From: JASGDN01 sp049841275
Lineage (GTDB): Bacteria; Chloroflexota; Chloroflexia; Thermomicrobiales; UBA6265
DNA: 64,000 nucleotides
Assembly (NCBI GenBank): GCA_049841275.1
Contig: JASGDN010000091.1
Location: 24,407-88,406 of the forward strand
Direction of reading: 5' to 3'
Shown here in pieces: positions 55,015-62,806 of this stretch (positions are counted from its first letter, which is position 1; each line of letters starts with the position of its first letter). The position numbers and the translations under genes are program-made. Under the pieces are notes generated by a model. The model was not told where the DNA came from. It worked only from the letters and a program-made list of their open reading frames with translations, and made no database searches.

Positions 55015-56835
55015 CTATGCGTCTTCCGCCCAGACATAGCTGATCGACCATGTCGAGCCATAGGCGTTCGGGCGCAGGTTGTGGATGCGCGGATTGGAAG
55101 CCGTCGCGGCCTTGTTGAAGTACATGATCCCCAGCGCGACATCCTCATTCAGGATGTCCGTCTGCTGGATGAGGAGCTCCATCCGCTTCTTGTCGTCCAG
55201 TTCGACCAGCTGCTCGTCGTTCAGCTTGTCGTATTCCGGGTTGCTGTAGTGCGAGAGGTTGAAGCCGACACCGGTCCGGAAGAAGGTTCCCTGATCTTCC
55301 TCTGTCCAGGTGATGCCGAGCAGCGAGAGCTGGAAATCGTTCGCAAAGACGCGGTCGATCAGGTTCGACTGCGGCATTCCCGATGGCTGGATGTCGAGGC
55401 CAACCGCCTTCCAGGCCTGCTGGAGGTAGGGCACCAGCGTGTCGTTGGTAGGATCGCTGGAGTTGTAGGGGAACTCCATGCTCATCTTGACGCCATCCTT
55501 CTCCCGGATGCCGTCGCCATCGCTGTCCACCCATCCAGCCGCTTCCAACAGGGACTTCGCCTTGTCCACGTCGTACGTGTAGTGCGTGGTGAGGCTATCC
55601 GGTGCGTAGGCGCGCGAGATGACCGGCTGGGTGCCTTCGGCAACCACCGCGTAGCCGTCGAGCAGGTTCGTGACGATCGCTTCGCGATCCAGGGCATACA
55701 TCAGCGCCTGGCGAACGTCCTTCTCCTTGAAGAACTGGGCATTCTTCTCATCCTGGTTGGGGATGAAGAAGGACCAGCGGAAGGTGTCGTAGACATCCAC
55801 CGTCATGTCCGGATTGCCCTTCTTGAAGGCATCGATCTGCGGCGCTGGCAGATCGGCGATGTCGGACTCGCCGGTCGTCAGGGTCTGGATGGCGCTGGTG
55901 GCGTCGGCGACAACGTGCAGGGTGTAGGTGTCGAGCACTGGCACCAGGTCGGGCAGCCAGTAGGTCTCGTTCTTCGCGATGGTTGCATGGTCGCCCTGGA
56001 CCCATTCGGTGAATTTGAAGGGACCGGAGCCGACGACCTTCGACGGGTCGGTGCCGGTGGAGCCCGGCGCGCTGGGCCATTCCGTGATGGGCGTGGACTC
56101 CCAGATGTGCTTCGGCATGATGCCGACCAGGGCGGCGCTCTTGTTGAGGAAGACGGCGGTCGGCAGCTTCGCGATCATCTCGACGGTGTGCGTGTCGATC
56201 GCGCGGTAGCTGTCCACGACCTGGATGAAGTCCGACTGTACTGGGCAAAGGCCGGAGGGATCGACGATGGCGTCGAAGGTGAAGACCACGTCATCGGCGG
56301 TCACGGGTTGCCCATCGTGCCAGGCCGCGTTCTCGTTGATGTGGAAGACGTAGCGAAGGCCGTCCTCGCTTACTTCCCAGTAGTCGGCGAGGTCCGGCAC
56401 GTTCGAACCATCGATTGCGCTGATGTTGACGAGGCTGTTGAAGACGTTACCGATCACGAAGAGCGCTGCCACATCGGCCCGGATGACCGGGTTCAGCGTC
56501 TTCATGTCGACGGTGCTGACGTAGATCGCCTGGCCGCCGGTCTTGGCCGGTTTCTCGAACGAGAAGTGGTCTTGCAGCCGTGCCAGATCCTCCTCCCGCG
56601 TGATCGATTTCGTCATTGCCCCATGATCGACTGCCGGACTTGCTGCTGGCGAGGCCGACGGGGACGTTTCCGGCGAGGCTTCGGGAGAGGCGGTCTGTGC
56701 GGCGGCCGCGCCGAACATCGCGCCTGCTGCGTTTGCGCCGATGCCGGCTGCCAGCGCGCGCTGCACGAATGTGCGGCGATCCAGCGCGCCAGACCGGGCT
56801 TGTTCGAGGAGGTCGGTGAGATTGACTCGTGACAT
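55015..56835 (-). CDS. Peptide-type ABC solute-binding protein (family 5), copy 2
   Basis: 606 aa from ATG 56835 (GGAGG 5 nt upstream); an in-frame start at 56898 lacks support. Leader LDRRTFVQRALAAGIGANAA, then a Ser/Pro/Glu/Ala linker. Shares long stretches with copy 1: WHDGQPVTADDVVFTFDA, PKHIWESTPITEW, GSTGTDPSKVVGSGPF and LLEAAGWVDSDGDGIREKDG. A terminator separates the two genes, so they are transcribed separately. A tandem duplication with diverged solute pockets is likely. Confidence 0.92.
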   Translation of the reverse strand: MSRVNLTDLLEQARSGALDRRTFVQRALAAGIGANAAGAMFGAAAAQTASPEASPETSPSASPAASPAVDHGAMTKSITREEDLARLQDHFSFEKPAKTGGQAIYVSTVDMKTLNPVIRADVAALFVIGNVFNSLVNISAIDGSNVPDLADYWEVSEDGLRYVFHINENAAWHDGQPVTADDVVFTFDAIVDPSGLCPVQSDFIQVVDSYRAIDTHTVEMIAKLPTAVFLNKSAALVGIMPKHIWESTPITEWPSAPGSTGTDPSKVVGSGPFKFTEWVQGDHATIAKNETYWLPDLVPVLDTYTLHVVADATSAIQTLTTGESDIADLPAPQIDAFKKGNPDMTVDVYDTFRWSFFIPNQDEKNAQFFKEKDVRQALMYALDREAIVTNLLDGYAVVAEGTQPVISRAYAPDSLTTHYTYDVDKAKSLLEAAGWVDSDGDGIREKDGVKMSMEFPYNSSDPTNDTLVPYLQQAWKAVGLDIQPSGMPQSNLIDRVFANDFQLSLLGITWTEEDQGTFFRTGVGFNLSHYSNPEYDKLNDEQLVELDDKKRMELLIQQTDILNEDVALGIMYFNKAATASNPRIHNLRPNAYGSTWSISYVWAEDA

Positions 56836-57054
56836 GGTGCCTCCGGGGACATGAGCAAAAGGTTCGACGCGCGTGCATCGCCGCGTGACCTGATCCACTA
56901 TTCAAGTGCGTGATGCTGTTGTCAACAGATTGGGTGGTGACGCATCGTCTTGAAAACCGGTGGCGCTGGGGCTACTTCCCGTCGATCCTGACGTAGCCAA
57001 TTGACCGGGACGCATTCGGACACAGAAGTCGCGGTGCTCTCGGTAAGCGGGGCG

Positions 57055-57705
57055 TCATGGCCAGGTGTTGGCGGGAGCAAGCGGTGGGATTTGCGGACAG
57101 CGAGCCTCGAAGAGCCGTTCTGCACGCTCCGGGACCATGCGGACGCGTTCGAGGTGCATCATCTGGCGGCTGAGTGTGTTGTTGAACGACACGATCCGTT
57201 TGTCCAGTGCAGCCGCGCGTTCCAGATACTGCGCCTTCATCTGTTGGCGCAGGTGGAGCAGGTCGAGCCGGTCGCGTGGGCCATCCTCAACGACCTGATC
57301 GGCGCCGGTGCCTGGCACCCGAAGCCAGCCGATGAGGCGCGACCAGAGGGTTGATGGGACAGGGGCGATGTCGGCATGGTCCGTCGGTGCAGATGGCGAG
57401 AGCACGGCGTCGATCTGCTGCTGGAGGTAGGCGGCGGAGCGTTCGAGGAAGGTGTCGAGGTCGGTGCGAAGCTCGTGGCACTCGTGGTCGAGATCCATCC
57501 AGGCTGGTTTCATGCCGGCATTCTTCAACCGGCTGTATGCGAATTCGAGCGATGGATCGATGGCGTTCGCCGAGAGGTCGAGCGATTGTCCCTTGGGCAG
57601 ATCGTCGAAATCGCCGTGCTTGTGCGCATCGGCGATTTCCTTCTCGATCCACTGATCCCAGTCACCGATCTCCTGGCGCTTGTCTCCGGAATGACGAATT
57701 GGCAT
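57055..57705 (-). CDS. DUF1992 (DnaJ subfamily C member 28-like) protein
   Basis: 216 aa from ATG 57705, with GGAGGAA 7 nt upstream. The N-terminal ~85 residues match the DUF1992 pattern: WIEKEIADAHKHGDFDDLPK, GQSLDL, FAYSRLKNAGMKPAWMDL. The rest is helical, with LIGWLRVPGTGADQVVEDG and a C-terminal coiled region. The molecular role of this family is not established. Confidence 0.8.
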   Translation of the reverse strand: MPIRHSGDKRQEIGDWDQWIEKEIADAHKHGDFDDLPKGQSLDLSANAIDPSLEFAYSRLKNAGMKPAWMDLDHECHELRTDLDTFLERSAAYLQQQIDAVLSPSAPTDHADIAPVPSTLWSRLIGWLRVPGTGADQVVEDGPRDRLDLLHLRQQMKAQYLERAAALDKRIVSFNNTLSRQMMHLERVRMVPERAERLFEARCPQIPPLAPANTWP

Positions 57706-57900
57706 CTGCGTTTTCCTCCACGCCATTGTGGCCATGCGCAATTGTGAAATCCATCACAACCAGTGTAGCAGCGCTGTCCAGCCCGGCCAGACGACGGGGT
57801 ATCGGGCTTGCGGATTGGCCATCGATGACGATACTGCACGGAAGGAAGTGACCCTGCCGCTGCGCGTTGTGGCGATACGTTCGACTACTTTGGAGGAACC

Positions 57901-58845
57901 ATGGAACAGCGACGACTTGGGACGAGCGGACTGACGGTCTCGGAGATCGGCCTCGGCGGCAACACGTTCGGCGCCACCGTCGATGGCGACGATGCGATCG
58001 CCACGATCCAGGCGGCGATCGAGCAGGGCATCACCTTCATCGACACGGCGGATGTCTATTCGCAGGGGCGGTCGGAGGAACTGGTCGGGAAGGCAGTTGT
58101 CGGGCAGCGCGAGCGGGTCGTGATCGCGACGAAGCATGGGATTCAGCTGGAGTCAGGCGCTCACGCTGGCGGCCTCTCCCGCCGGTGGATCGTACAGGCG
58201 ACGGAGGATTCTCTGCGCCGGCTCGGCACGGACTACATCGACCTGCTCTACGCGCACCGTCCGGATCCGCACACCCCGCTGGAAGAATCGCTGCGTGCGT
58301 ACGACGACCTGGTGCGCTCGGGCAAGGTCCGTTACCTCGGTGCGTCGAATTTCCGTGCGTGGGAGGTTGCGTATGGGGTCGGCGTCAGCAAGGAATTGAA
58401 GCTCGATCGGTGGGTAGCGGTGCAGAACCGGTGGAACCTGCTGGATGGCCTCGACAGCCCGGAACTGGAACAGGCGGCGGAGTTCCTCGGGATCGGCATC
58501 ATTCCGTACACCCCGCTGGCGTCGGGCATCCTGACCGGGAAATACGCTCGGGGCGCCGAACCCGAGCCGGGCACCCGCTTCGCCGATCTCGGTGCCATTC
58601 GCAGTCGCCTGACGGACGAGAAGCTTGCGCGCGCGGAGCGTGTGAAGGCCTGGGCCGAGGAGCGCGGCCATACGGCAACCGAGGCGGCGATCGCGTGGTT
58701 GCTGGCGCATCCGGTAGTCTCCTCGGTGATCGCGGGCGCGCGCAAGCCGGAGCAACTGGCTGCGAATATCGCAGCGGCGGACTGGAAACTCTCCGAGGCG
58801 GAGCGCGACGAACTGACAGCGCTGGCGAATGAGCCTGTATCATAG
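57901..58845 (+). CDS. Aldo/keto reductase
   Basis: 314 aa; GGAGG right before ATG 57901. GTSGLTVSEIGLGGNTFGAT, FIDTADVYSQGRSEE, VIATKHGI and LLYAHRPDPHTPLEE give the complete tetrad. The C-terminal HPVVSSVIAGARKPEQLAAN is the NADP-binding end of the YajO/general-stress Gsp69 group. Substrate unknown. Six bases later the truncated nucleotidyltransferase frame begins, so the three genes 57901-59638 may form one operon. Confidence 0.9.
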   Translation: MEQRRLGTSGLTVSEIGLGGNTFGATVDGDDAIATIQAAIEQGITFIDTADVYSQGRSEELVGKAVVGQRERVVIATKHGIQLESGAHAGGLSRRWIVQATEDSLRRLGTDYIDLLYAHRPDPHTPLEESLRAYDDLVRSGKVRYLGASNFRAWEVAYGVGVSKELKLDRWVAVQNRWNLLDGLDSPELEQAAEFLGIGIIPYTPLASGILTGKYARGAEPEPGTRFADLGAIRSRLTDEKLARAERVKAWAEERGHTATEAAIAWLLAHPVVSSVIAGARKPEQLAANIAAADWKLSEAERDELTALANEPVS

Positions 58846-58850
58846 GTATT

Positions 58851-59036
58851 GTGAAGGTCGGCGGGAGGAGCCTCAGGCGGGACGAGATGATTGCGTTCGT
58901 TGCAGACAACCTGGGTGCAATTCAGGAGCTCTGCGAGCGCTTCGGCGTCACACATCTTGATCTCTTTGGTTCCGCCGCGGCCGGCTGTTTCGATCCTGCT
59001 CGTAGCGATGTCGATTTCCTCGACGCGACGCGATGA
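58851..59036 (+). CDS. Truncated MNT-type nucleotidyltransferase
   Basis: 61 aa from GTG 58851. It holds only the first half of a minimal nucleotidyltransferase: QELCERFGVTHLDLFGSAAA followed by GCFDPARSDVDF, i.e. G-S...D-x-D, and stops six codons later. Family members run to ~100 residues. No continuation is found in the other frames. The TGA overlaps the ATG of the next gene by 4 nt (ATGA). It may be a remnant or a minimal domain working with the kinase downstream. Confidence 0.55.
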   Translation: MKVGGRSLRRDEMIAFVADNLGAIQELCERFGVTHLDLFGSAAAGCFDPARSDVDFLDATR

Positions 59037-59638
59037 GGCGCGACCCGGAGCGGACCATGCTCGTAGTCGTCGGCGGTTCGACGGGAGCGGGAAAGACGCG
59101 TCTGTCGCGCCTTCTCGGGGAGTACCTGTGTTGGCCGGTGATCGGGCGGGATGACCTGAAGGAGGTCCTGATGGATGCCTTCCCGCCAGCCGACCGCACC
59201 GAGTCCATGTGGCTCGGCGGCCCGAGTTGGGATCTGATGTACGCCGTCCTCGACCGTCTCATCGATCGCGTGCCGGGCGTCGTCATCGAGGCGAATTTCC
59301 GGGCGGGGCGCTCCGAGACCGAACTGCTGCCGCGCGTCGAGCGGTGCGATACCGTCTACGTACAGTGCGTTGCCGGCTGGGCAACCGTTTCGGCGCGAAT
59401 TCGGGATCGAGCGAACGACCCCACCCGTCATTCCGGTCACTTCGACGCCGAGGCGTTCGCGAATACGCAGGCCGACTGGGCGATCGATTCGTATCGCCCG
59501 ATGGATCTCGGCGTTCCGGTCCTGACCGTGCGGACTGATGCCGATTCGCCGGACGGGTACGACCCGGCGCTCGACGACCTGATGGTGGCCATCGAGCGCC
59601 GGATGCATCGGGACGACTGGGATTCGGACGATCGCTAG
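59033..59638 (+). CDS. P-loop kinase/ATPase
   Basis: 201 aa. Walker A GGSTGAGKT (residues 14-22), then VIGRDDLKEVLMDAFPP, a Walker B-like GVVIEANFR and an Arg-rich lid (SARIRDRANDPTRHSGHF). The layout resembles zeta-toxin/chloramphenicol-phosphotransferase-like small-molecule kinases. Substrate unknown. Starts inside ATGA of the truncated nucleotidyltransferase. Its TAG lies in a CTAG shared with the convergent asd stop. Confidence 0.75.
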   Translation: MRRDPERTMLVVVGGSTGAGKTRLSRLLGEYLCWPVIGRDDLKEVLMDAFPPADRTESMWLGGPSWDLMYAVLDRLIDRVPGVVIEANFRAGRSETELLPRVERCDTVYVQCVAGWATVSARIRDRANDPTRHSGHFDAEAFANTQADWAIDSYRPMDLGVPVLTVRTDADSPDGYDPALDDLMVAIERRMHRDDWDSDDR

Positions 59639-60696
59639 GAGGGCAGCAGGCCCTCGACTTTGAACAACTCCGCGTTCAGGATGGACGCTCCCGCTGCGCC
59701 CCGGATCGTATTGTGCCCCAGCACGACGAACTTGATCCCCAGCAGCGGGCACTCGCGCACGCGGCCCACGACGGACGCCATGCCATGGTGCGTCTCCCGG
59801 TCCATGATCGGCTGCGGGCGATTCCGCTCCCGTCGCACGACCACCGGCTGCGGCGGTGCGCTGGGCAGGCCAAGTTCCTGCGGTTTCGCGCAGAAGGACT
59901 CGAAGACCTCGACCACCTCATCCGGTGTCGCGGATTGTTTGAGGCGGATGGAGACGGCCTCCATATGGCCATCGCGGACGGCGACGCGGTTGCAGTGGGC
60001 GCTGAGGACGAAGTCTGCCGGGGCGAAGCCGCCTTCGGCAGTCCAGCCGCCGAGCATCTTCTGTGATTCCGTCTCCAGCTTCTCCTCCTCGTTGCTGATG
60101 AACGGCACCACGTTGTCGATCGCGTCGAGCGACGGCACGCCCGGATACCCCGCACCGGATACCGCCTGCATCGTCGTTACGAGCACCGCGTCGATCCCGA
60201 AGGCGTCGTAGAGCGGTTTCAGCGCCAGCGTCAGGTGGATCGCCGAGCAATTCGCGTTCGTGACGATGTAGCCCTTCCAGCCACGATTCTTCCGCTGCGC
60301 CTCGATCGCCGCGACGTGACCGGAGTTGACTTCCGGGATCATCAAAGGAACGTCCGGTTCCATCCGGTGGGTGGATGTGTTGCTGAGCACAGCCTGGCCA
60401 TTCGCGGCGAGGCGCTGTTCGATGTCCCCGGCCACTTCGCCAGGGAGACCGGAAAAGGCGATCGGGCTCTGGATGTCCGTGTCGTAGTCGAGCACCGTCA
60501 GGCCGCGCACGCCCCCCGGCATGTCCGGCCCGAGCCGCCAGTCGGTCGCCTCGTCGAATCGCTTGCCAGCCGAGCGGTCGGATGCGACCAGTTCGGCGAC
60601 GCGGAACCACGGGTGGTTGTCCAGCAGCTGGATGAAGCGTTGACCCACATTGCCTGTTGCGCCGAGAATGGCGACCGGGATTCGTCCGTCAGACAC
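59635..60696 (-). CDS. asd: Aspartate-semialdehyde dehydrogenase
   Basis: 353 aa from GTG 60696, with GGGGAGAG upstream; a 36-codon extension to 60804 is not family-like. N-terminal GATGNVGQRFIQLLDNHPWF binds NADP. Catalytic Cys in VTNANCSAIHLTLALKPL. The pattern (SNEEEKLETESQKMLG, HCNRVAVRDGH) fits the archaeal/fungal-type enzyme. It reduces aspartyl phosphate to the semialdehyde for Lys, Thr and Met synthesis. Downstream of lysC, 127 nt apart and probably in the same transcript. Confidence 0.93.
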   Translation of the reverse strand: MSDGRIPVAILGATGNVGQRFIQLLDNHPWFRVAELVASDRSAGKRFDEATDWRLGPDMPGGVRGLTVLDYDTDIQSPIAFSGLPGEVAGDIEQRLAANGQAVLSNTSTHRMEPDVPLMIPEVNSGHVAAIEAQRKNRGWKGYIVTNANCSAIHLTLALKPLYDAFGIDAVLVTTMQAVSGAGYPGVPSLDAIDNVVPFISNEEEKLETESQKMLGGWTAEGGFAPADFVLSAHCNRVAVRDGHMEAVSIRLKQSATPDEVVEVFESFCAKPQELGLPSAPPQPVVVRRERNRPQPIMDRETHHGMASVVGRVRECPLLGIKFVVLGHNTIRGAAGASILNAELFKVEGLLPS

Positions 60697-60823
60697 CGAT
60701 GTTCTCTCCCCTGTGCGTGCGTGTCGGCCGCATCCGCGCGACCGTCCGGTTGGCGATACCAACTGAAGCCGACTACGAAACGATGACCATGCCGAACGAG
60801 ACATTCAACGGTGTCGTCCGCAT

Positions 60824-62266
60824 CTATCCGACGCGCAGCGATTCCGCCATCAAGGCTGACCGCCGGCGTCGCGACCGGTGGGTCGCATGCTGCGGCCGGA
60901 CCATGCGGTCGTGCAGCGCGGCGACGGCACGATCCGCGGCATCGTCCGGGATCACCACGAGCATTGCGACGTTCGATGTCTGCTGCGTTGTGGCAAGCAC
61001 GGCCACCCCTGCCCGATGCAGCGTCGAAAGCATCGTCGAGAGCGAAGTCGGTTCTCCGGCGACGCCGGCGCCAACTGCCGCCACCGCCGCGACGTGCTCC
61101 GAGCAACTGACGTGCATCTCCACACGGTCGTCGAGCTCCTGCTCGATCTGGCCCTGAAGCTGCGCGCATCCACCCATCACGGCATCGACGAGGAAGGTCA
61201 TCCGTCGCCGGGACGATGCCTGGCTGACGGTGACGATCTCGACGTGCTGTTCGTCGAGGATGCGGAAGACGGCGGATGCCGCCGGTGCAAGGTCTTCCAG
61301 CTCCGGCACGTCGAGCGTGAGGACAATCAGACCACGCAGGGCGGTGACGGCCTTCACGCGGGTGCCGGTGGATTCCTGGGTGACGACGGTGCCCGGCTCG
61401 TCCGGTGCGAAGGTCGAGAGGATGCGGACCGGGATGTTCCGCGCCACCGCTGGGCGGATCGTGCGTGGGTGGAGCACCTTCGCGCCGAAGTGAGCGAGTT
61501 CCTGGGCCTCGTCGAATCCGAGTTCGGGGACGACTCGCGCCGCCGGAACCTTGCGCGGATCGGCGGAGAGCACGCCGGGCACATCGGTCCAGATCTGGAC
61601 CTCGTCGGCGTCGAGCGCCGCACCGAGAAGCGTCGCGCTGTAGTCGGAGCCGCCGCGTCCCATGGTCGTTGTCGCGCCGTCCGGTCCGAAACCGATGAAG
61701 CCGGTCGCGACGACTATCTGGCCACCGTCGAGCAGCGGCCGGATCACTCGATCGGCATGCTGGCGAGTGAGCGTGCGATCCGGCCGGGCGGAACCATGAC
61801 GCCCGTCTGTCGCGATCACGGTATCGGCGAAGACGGGCGTTGCAGCATGGCCCATGTCGTTGATTGTGGCGCTCATCATCGTGGCGAGACACTTCTCGCC
61901 TGTGGCGACGATGCGGTCGGAGAGGCGTTCCGAGAGTTCCCCAGACGCCGCGACCTCGTCGAGTGCGGCGTCGAGTGCGACGTGGAGGCTCGCGACGACA
62001 TCACTCGCGGCATTGCGGAAGTCATCGTTGCCGATGCCGCCGAGGATCTCGGCGTGGCGTTCGTGGATGTGGGCGACGCGGTCCCGACGCTTCGCATCGT
62101 CGCCACTTGCGGCGGCGCGGGCGGCATCGAGCAGGGCATTCGTGACACCGGTGGCGGCGGACACGACGACAACGCGCGGCTTCGGCTGCAGGAGGGCAAT
62201 GTCCGCTGCCGAGCGTACGCGTTCGCTGTCTCCGACCGATGTGCCGCCAAACTTGAGAACGATCAT
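60824..62266 (-). CDS. lysC: Aspartate kinase
   Basis: 480 aa from ATG 62266 (GAGGAG at 8 nt); upstream in-frame codons to 62470 lack similarity. The catalytic part starts VLKFGGTSVGDSERVRSA and shows VATGFIGFGPDGATTTMGRG and ALDADEVQIWTDVPGVLSAD. Two C-terminal ACT domains (VLTLDVPELEDLAPAAS, LHRAGVAVLATTQQTSNVAM) imply feedback control by an end product. First step of the aspartate pathway. An attenuator-like leader lies upstream, so expression probably responds to charged tRNA-Thr/Ile. Confidence 0.94.
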   Translation of the reverse strand: MIVLKFGGTSVGDSERVRSAADIALLQPKPRVVVVSAATGVTNALLDAARAAASGDDAKRRDRVAHIHERHAEILGGIGNDDFRNAASDVVASLHVALDAALDEVAASGELSERLSDRIVATGEKCLATMMSATINDMGHAATPVFADTVIATDGRHGSARPDRTLTRQHADRVIRPLLDGGQIVVATGFIGFGPDGATTTMGRGGSDYSATLLGAALDADEVQIWTDVPGVLSADPRKVPAARVVPELGFDEAQELAHFGAKVLHPRTIRPAVARNIPVRILSTFAPDEPGTVVTQESTGTRVKAVTALRGLIVLTLDVPELEDLAPAASAVFRILDEQHVEIVTVSQASSRRRMTFLVDAVMGGCAQLQGQIEQELDDRVEMHVSCSEHVAAVAAVGAGVAGEPTSLSTMLSTLHRAGVAVLATTQQTSNVAMLVVIPDDAADRAVAALHDRMVRPQHATHRSRRRRSALMAESLRVG

Positions 62267-62470
62267 GACGATGCTCCTCGACCGCGTGCGATTGTCCTCG
62301 CAATCCGGGACAATCGGCGACCGATCCCCAAGGTCCGTGTGGGGTCGGTCGTGAGTGCCGCAACCTCGGGGAGCGACGCTGCTTCCGGGGTCGATCGCAG
62401 TCCTGGCAATCACCGGCTGCATTGCCGGGGCCAGGACGGGATGCCTGGTTGGCTGTGGATCGGGGAACAC

Positions 62471-62501
62471 AAAAAAGCGAGAGGTGGATGTCCACTCTCG
62501 C
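62471..62501 (-). terminator. Intrinsic terminator in the lysC leader (candidate attenuator)
   Basis: On the minus strand GCGAGAGTGGA and TCCACCTCTCGC form a strong stem with one bulged base, followed directly by TTTTTT. It stands 40 nt after the leader ORF and 205 nt before lysC, so it would stop transcription short of the gene. An 8-nt complement (62558-62565) to the sequence just 5' of the stem (62500-62507) could form a competing helix, though it overlaps the terminator stem by only 2 nt. Confidence 0.72.
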
Positions 62502-62540
62502 CTGCCGATCCGGTTTCATGTGCGTTGACGACGTTTTGTG

Positions 62541-62657
62541 TCAGCGAACACCCGGCCCGGCAGGCCAGCAAATGGTAATCCCGGTAATGATGGTCGTCAT
62601 CGCCGAGGTTTTCATCGCTTTGGTGCCGGTGGTGAAATCGCGCACAACCGTCTTCAT
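62541..62657 (-). CDS. Thr/Ile-rich leader peptide upstream of lysC
   Basis: 38 codons from ATG 62657 to TGA 62543-62541. Nine Thr and four Ile codons, concentrated in MTTIITGITI (residues 20-29), plus three Met and three Lys: all aspartate-family amino acids. The composition recalls the E. coli thr operon leader. TATAGT ends 6 nt before the ATG, so the message would be leaderless. The ORF precedes a terminator and then lysC, the order of ribosome-mediated attenuation. It is too short and too biased to be an ordinary protein; chance is the alternative. Confidence 0.65.
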   Translation of the reverse strand: MKTVVRDFTTGTKAMKTSAMTTIITGITICWPAGPGVR

Positions 62658-62663
62658 GCCCGG

Positions 62664-62692
62664 ACTATACTCGCTCGCTCGCGATTACGCAA
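62664..62692 (-). promoter_or_regulatory. Promoter of the lysC leader
   Basis: On the minus strand TTGCGT (62692-62687), 17-nt spacer, TATAGT (62669-62664). Transcription would begin at or next to the A of ATG 62657. Confidence 0.65.
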
Positions 62693-62697
62693 GAATC

Positions 62698-62806
62698 GAG
62701 GAGTGAGGACCGAGATAGAAGGATGGACGCCTGCTCGGCCTGCCCTTGGCCGGCAACGGACCCGGCGTCGTTCCTCACTGCTCGCTCCCGGTCCCCACTC
62801 CTCCGG
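62698..62806. repeat. Dispersed intergenic repeat with inverted halves
   Basis: GAGGAGTGAGGACCGAGA at 62698-62715 and a diverged inverted counterpart (TTCCTCACTGCTCGCTCCCG, CCCCACTCCTCCGG) at ~62771-62806. Same family as 24851-24930. Confidence 0.45.

Noticed and set aside
60878..62578. 566-codon + strand frame antisense to lysC
   Set aside because: Aspartate kinase motifs are complete on the minus strand; the + frame has none.
62267..62806. Lysine riboswitch upstream of lysC
   Set aside because: No five-way-junction-like conserved blocks seen; the leader ORF plus terminator explains the region better.
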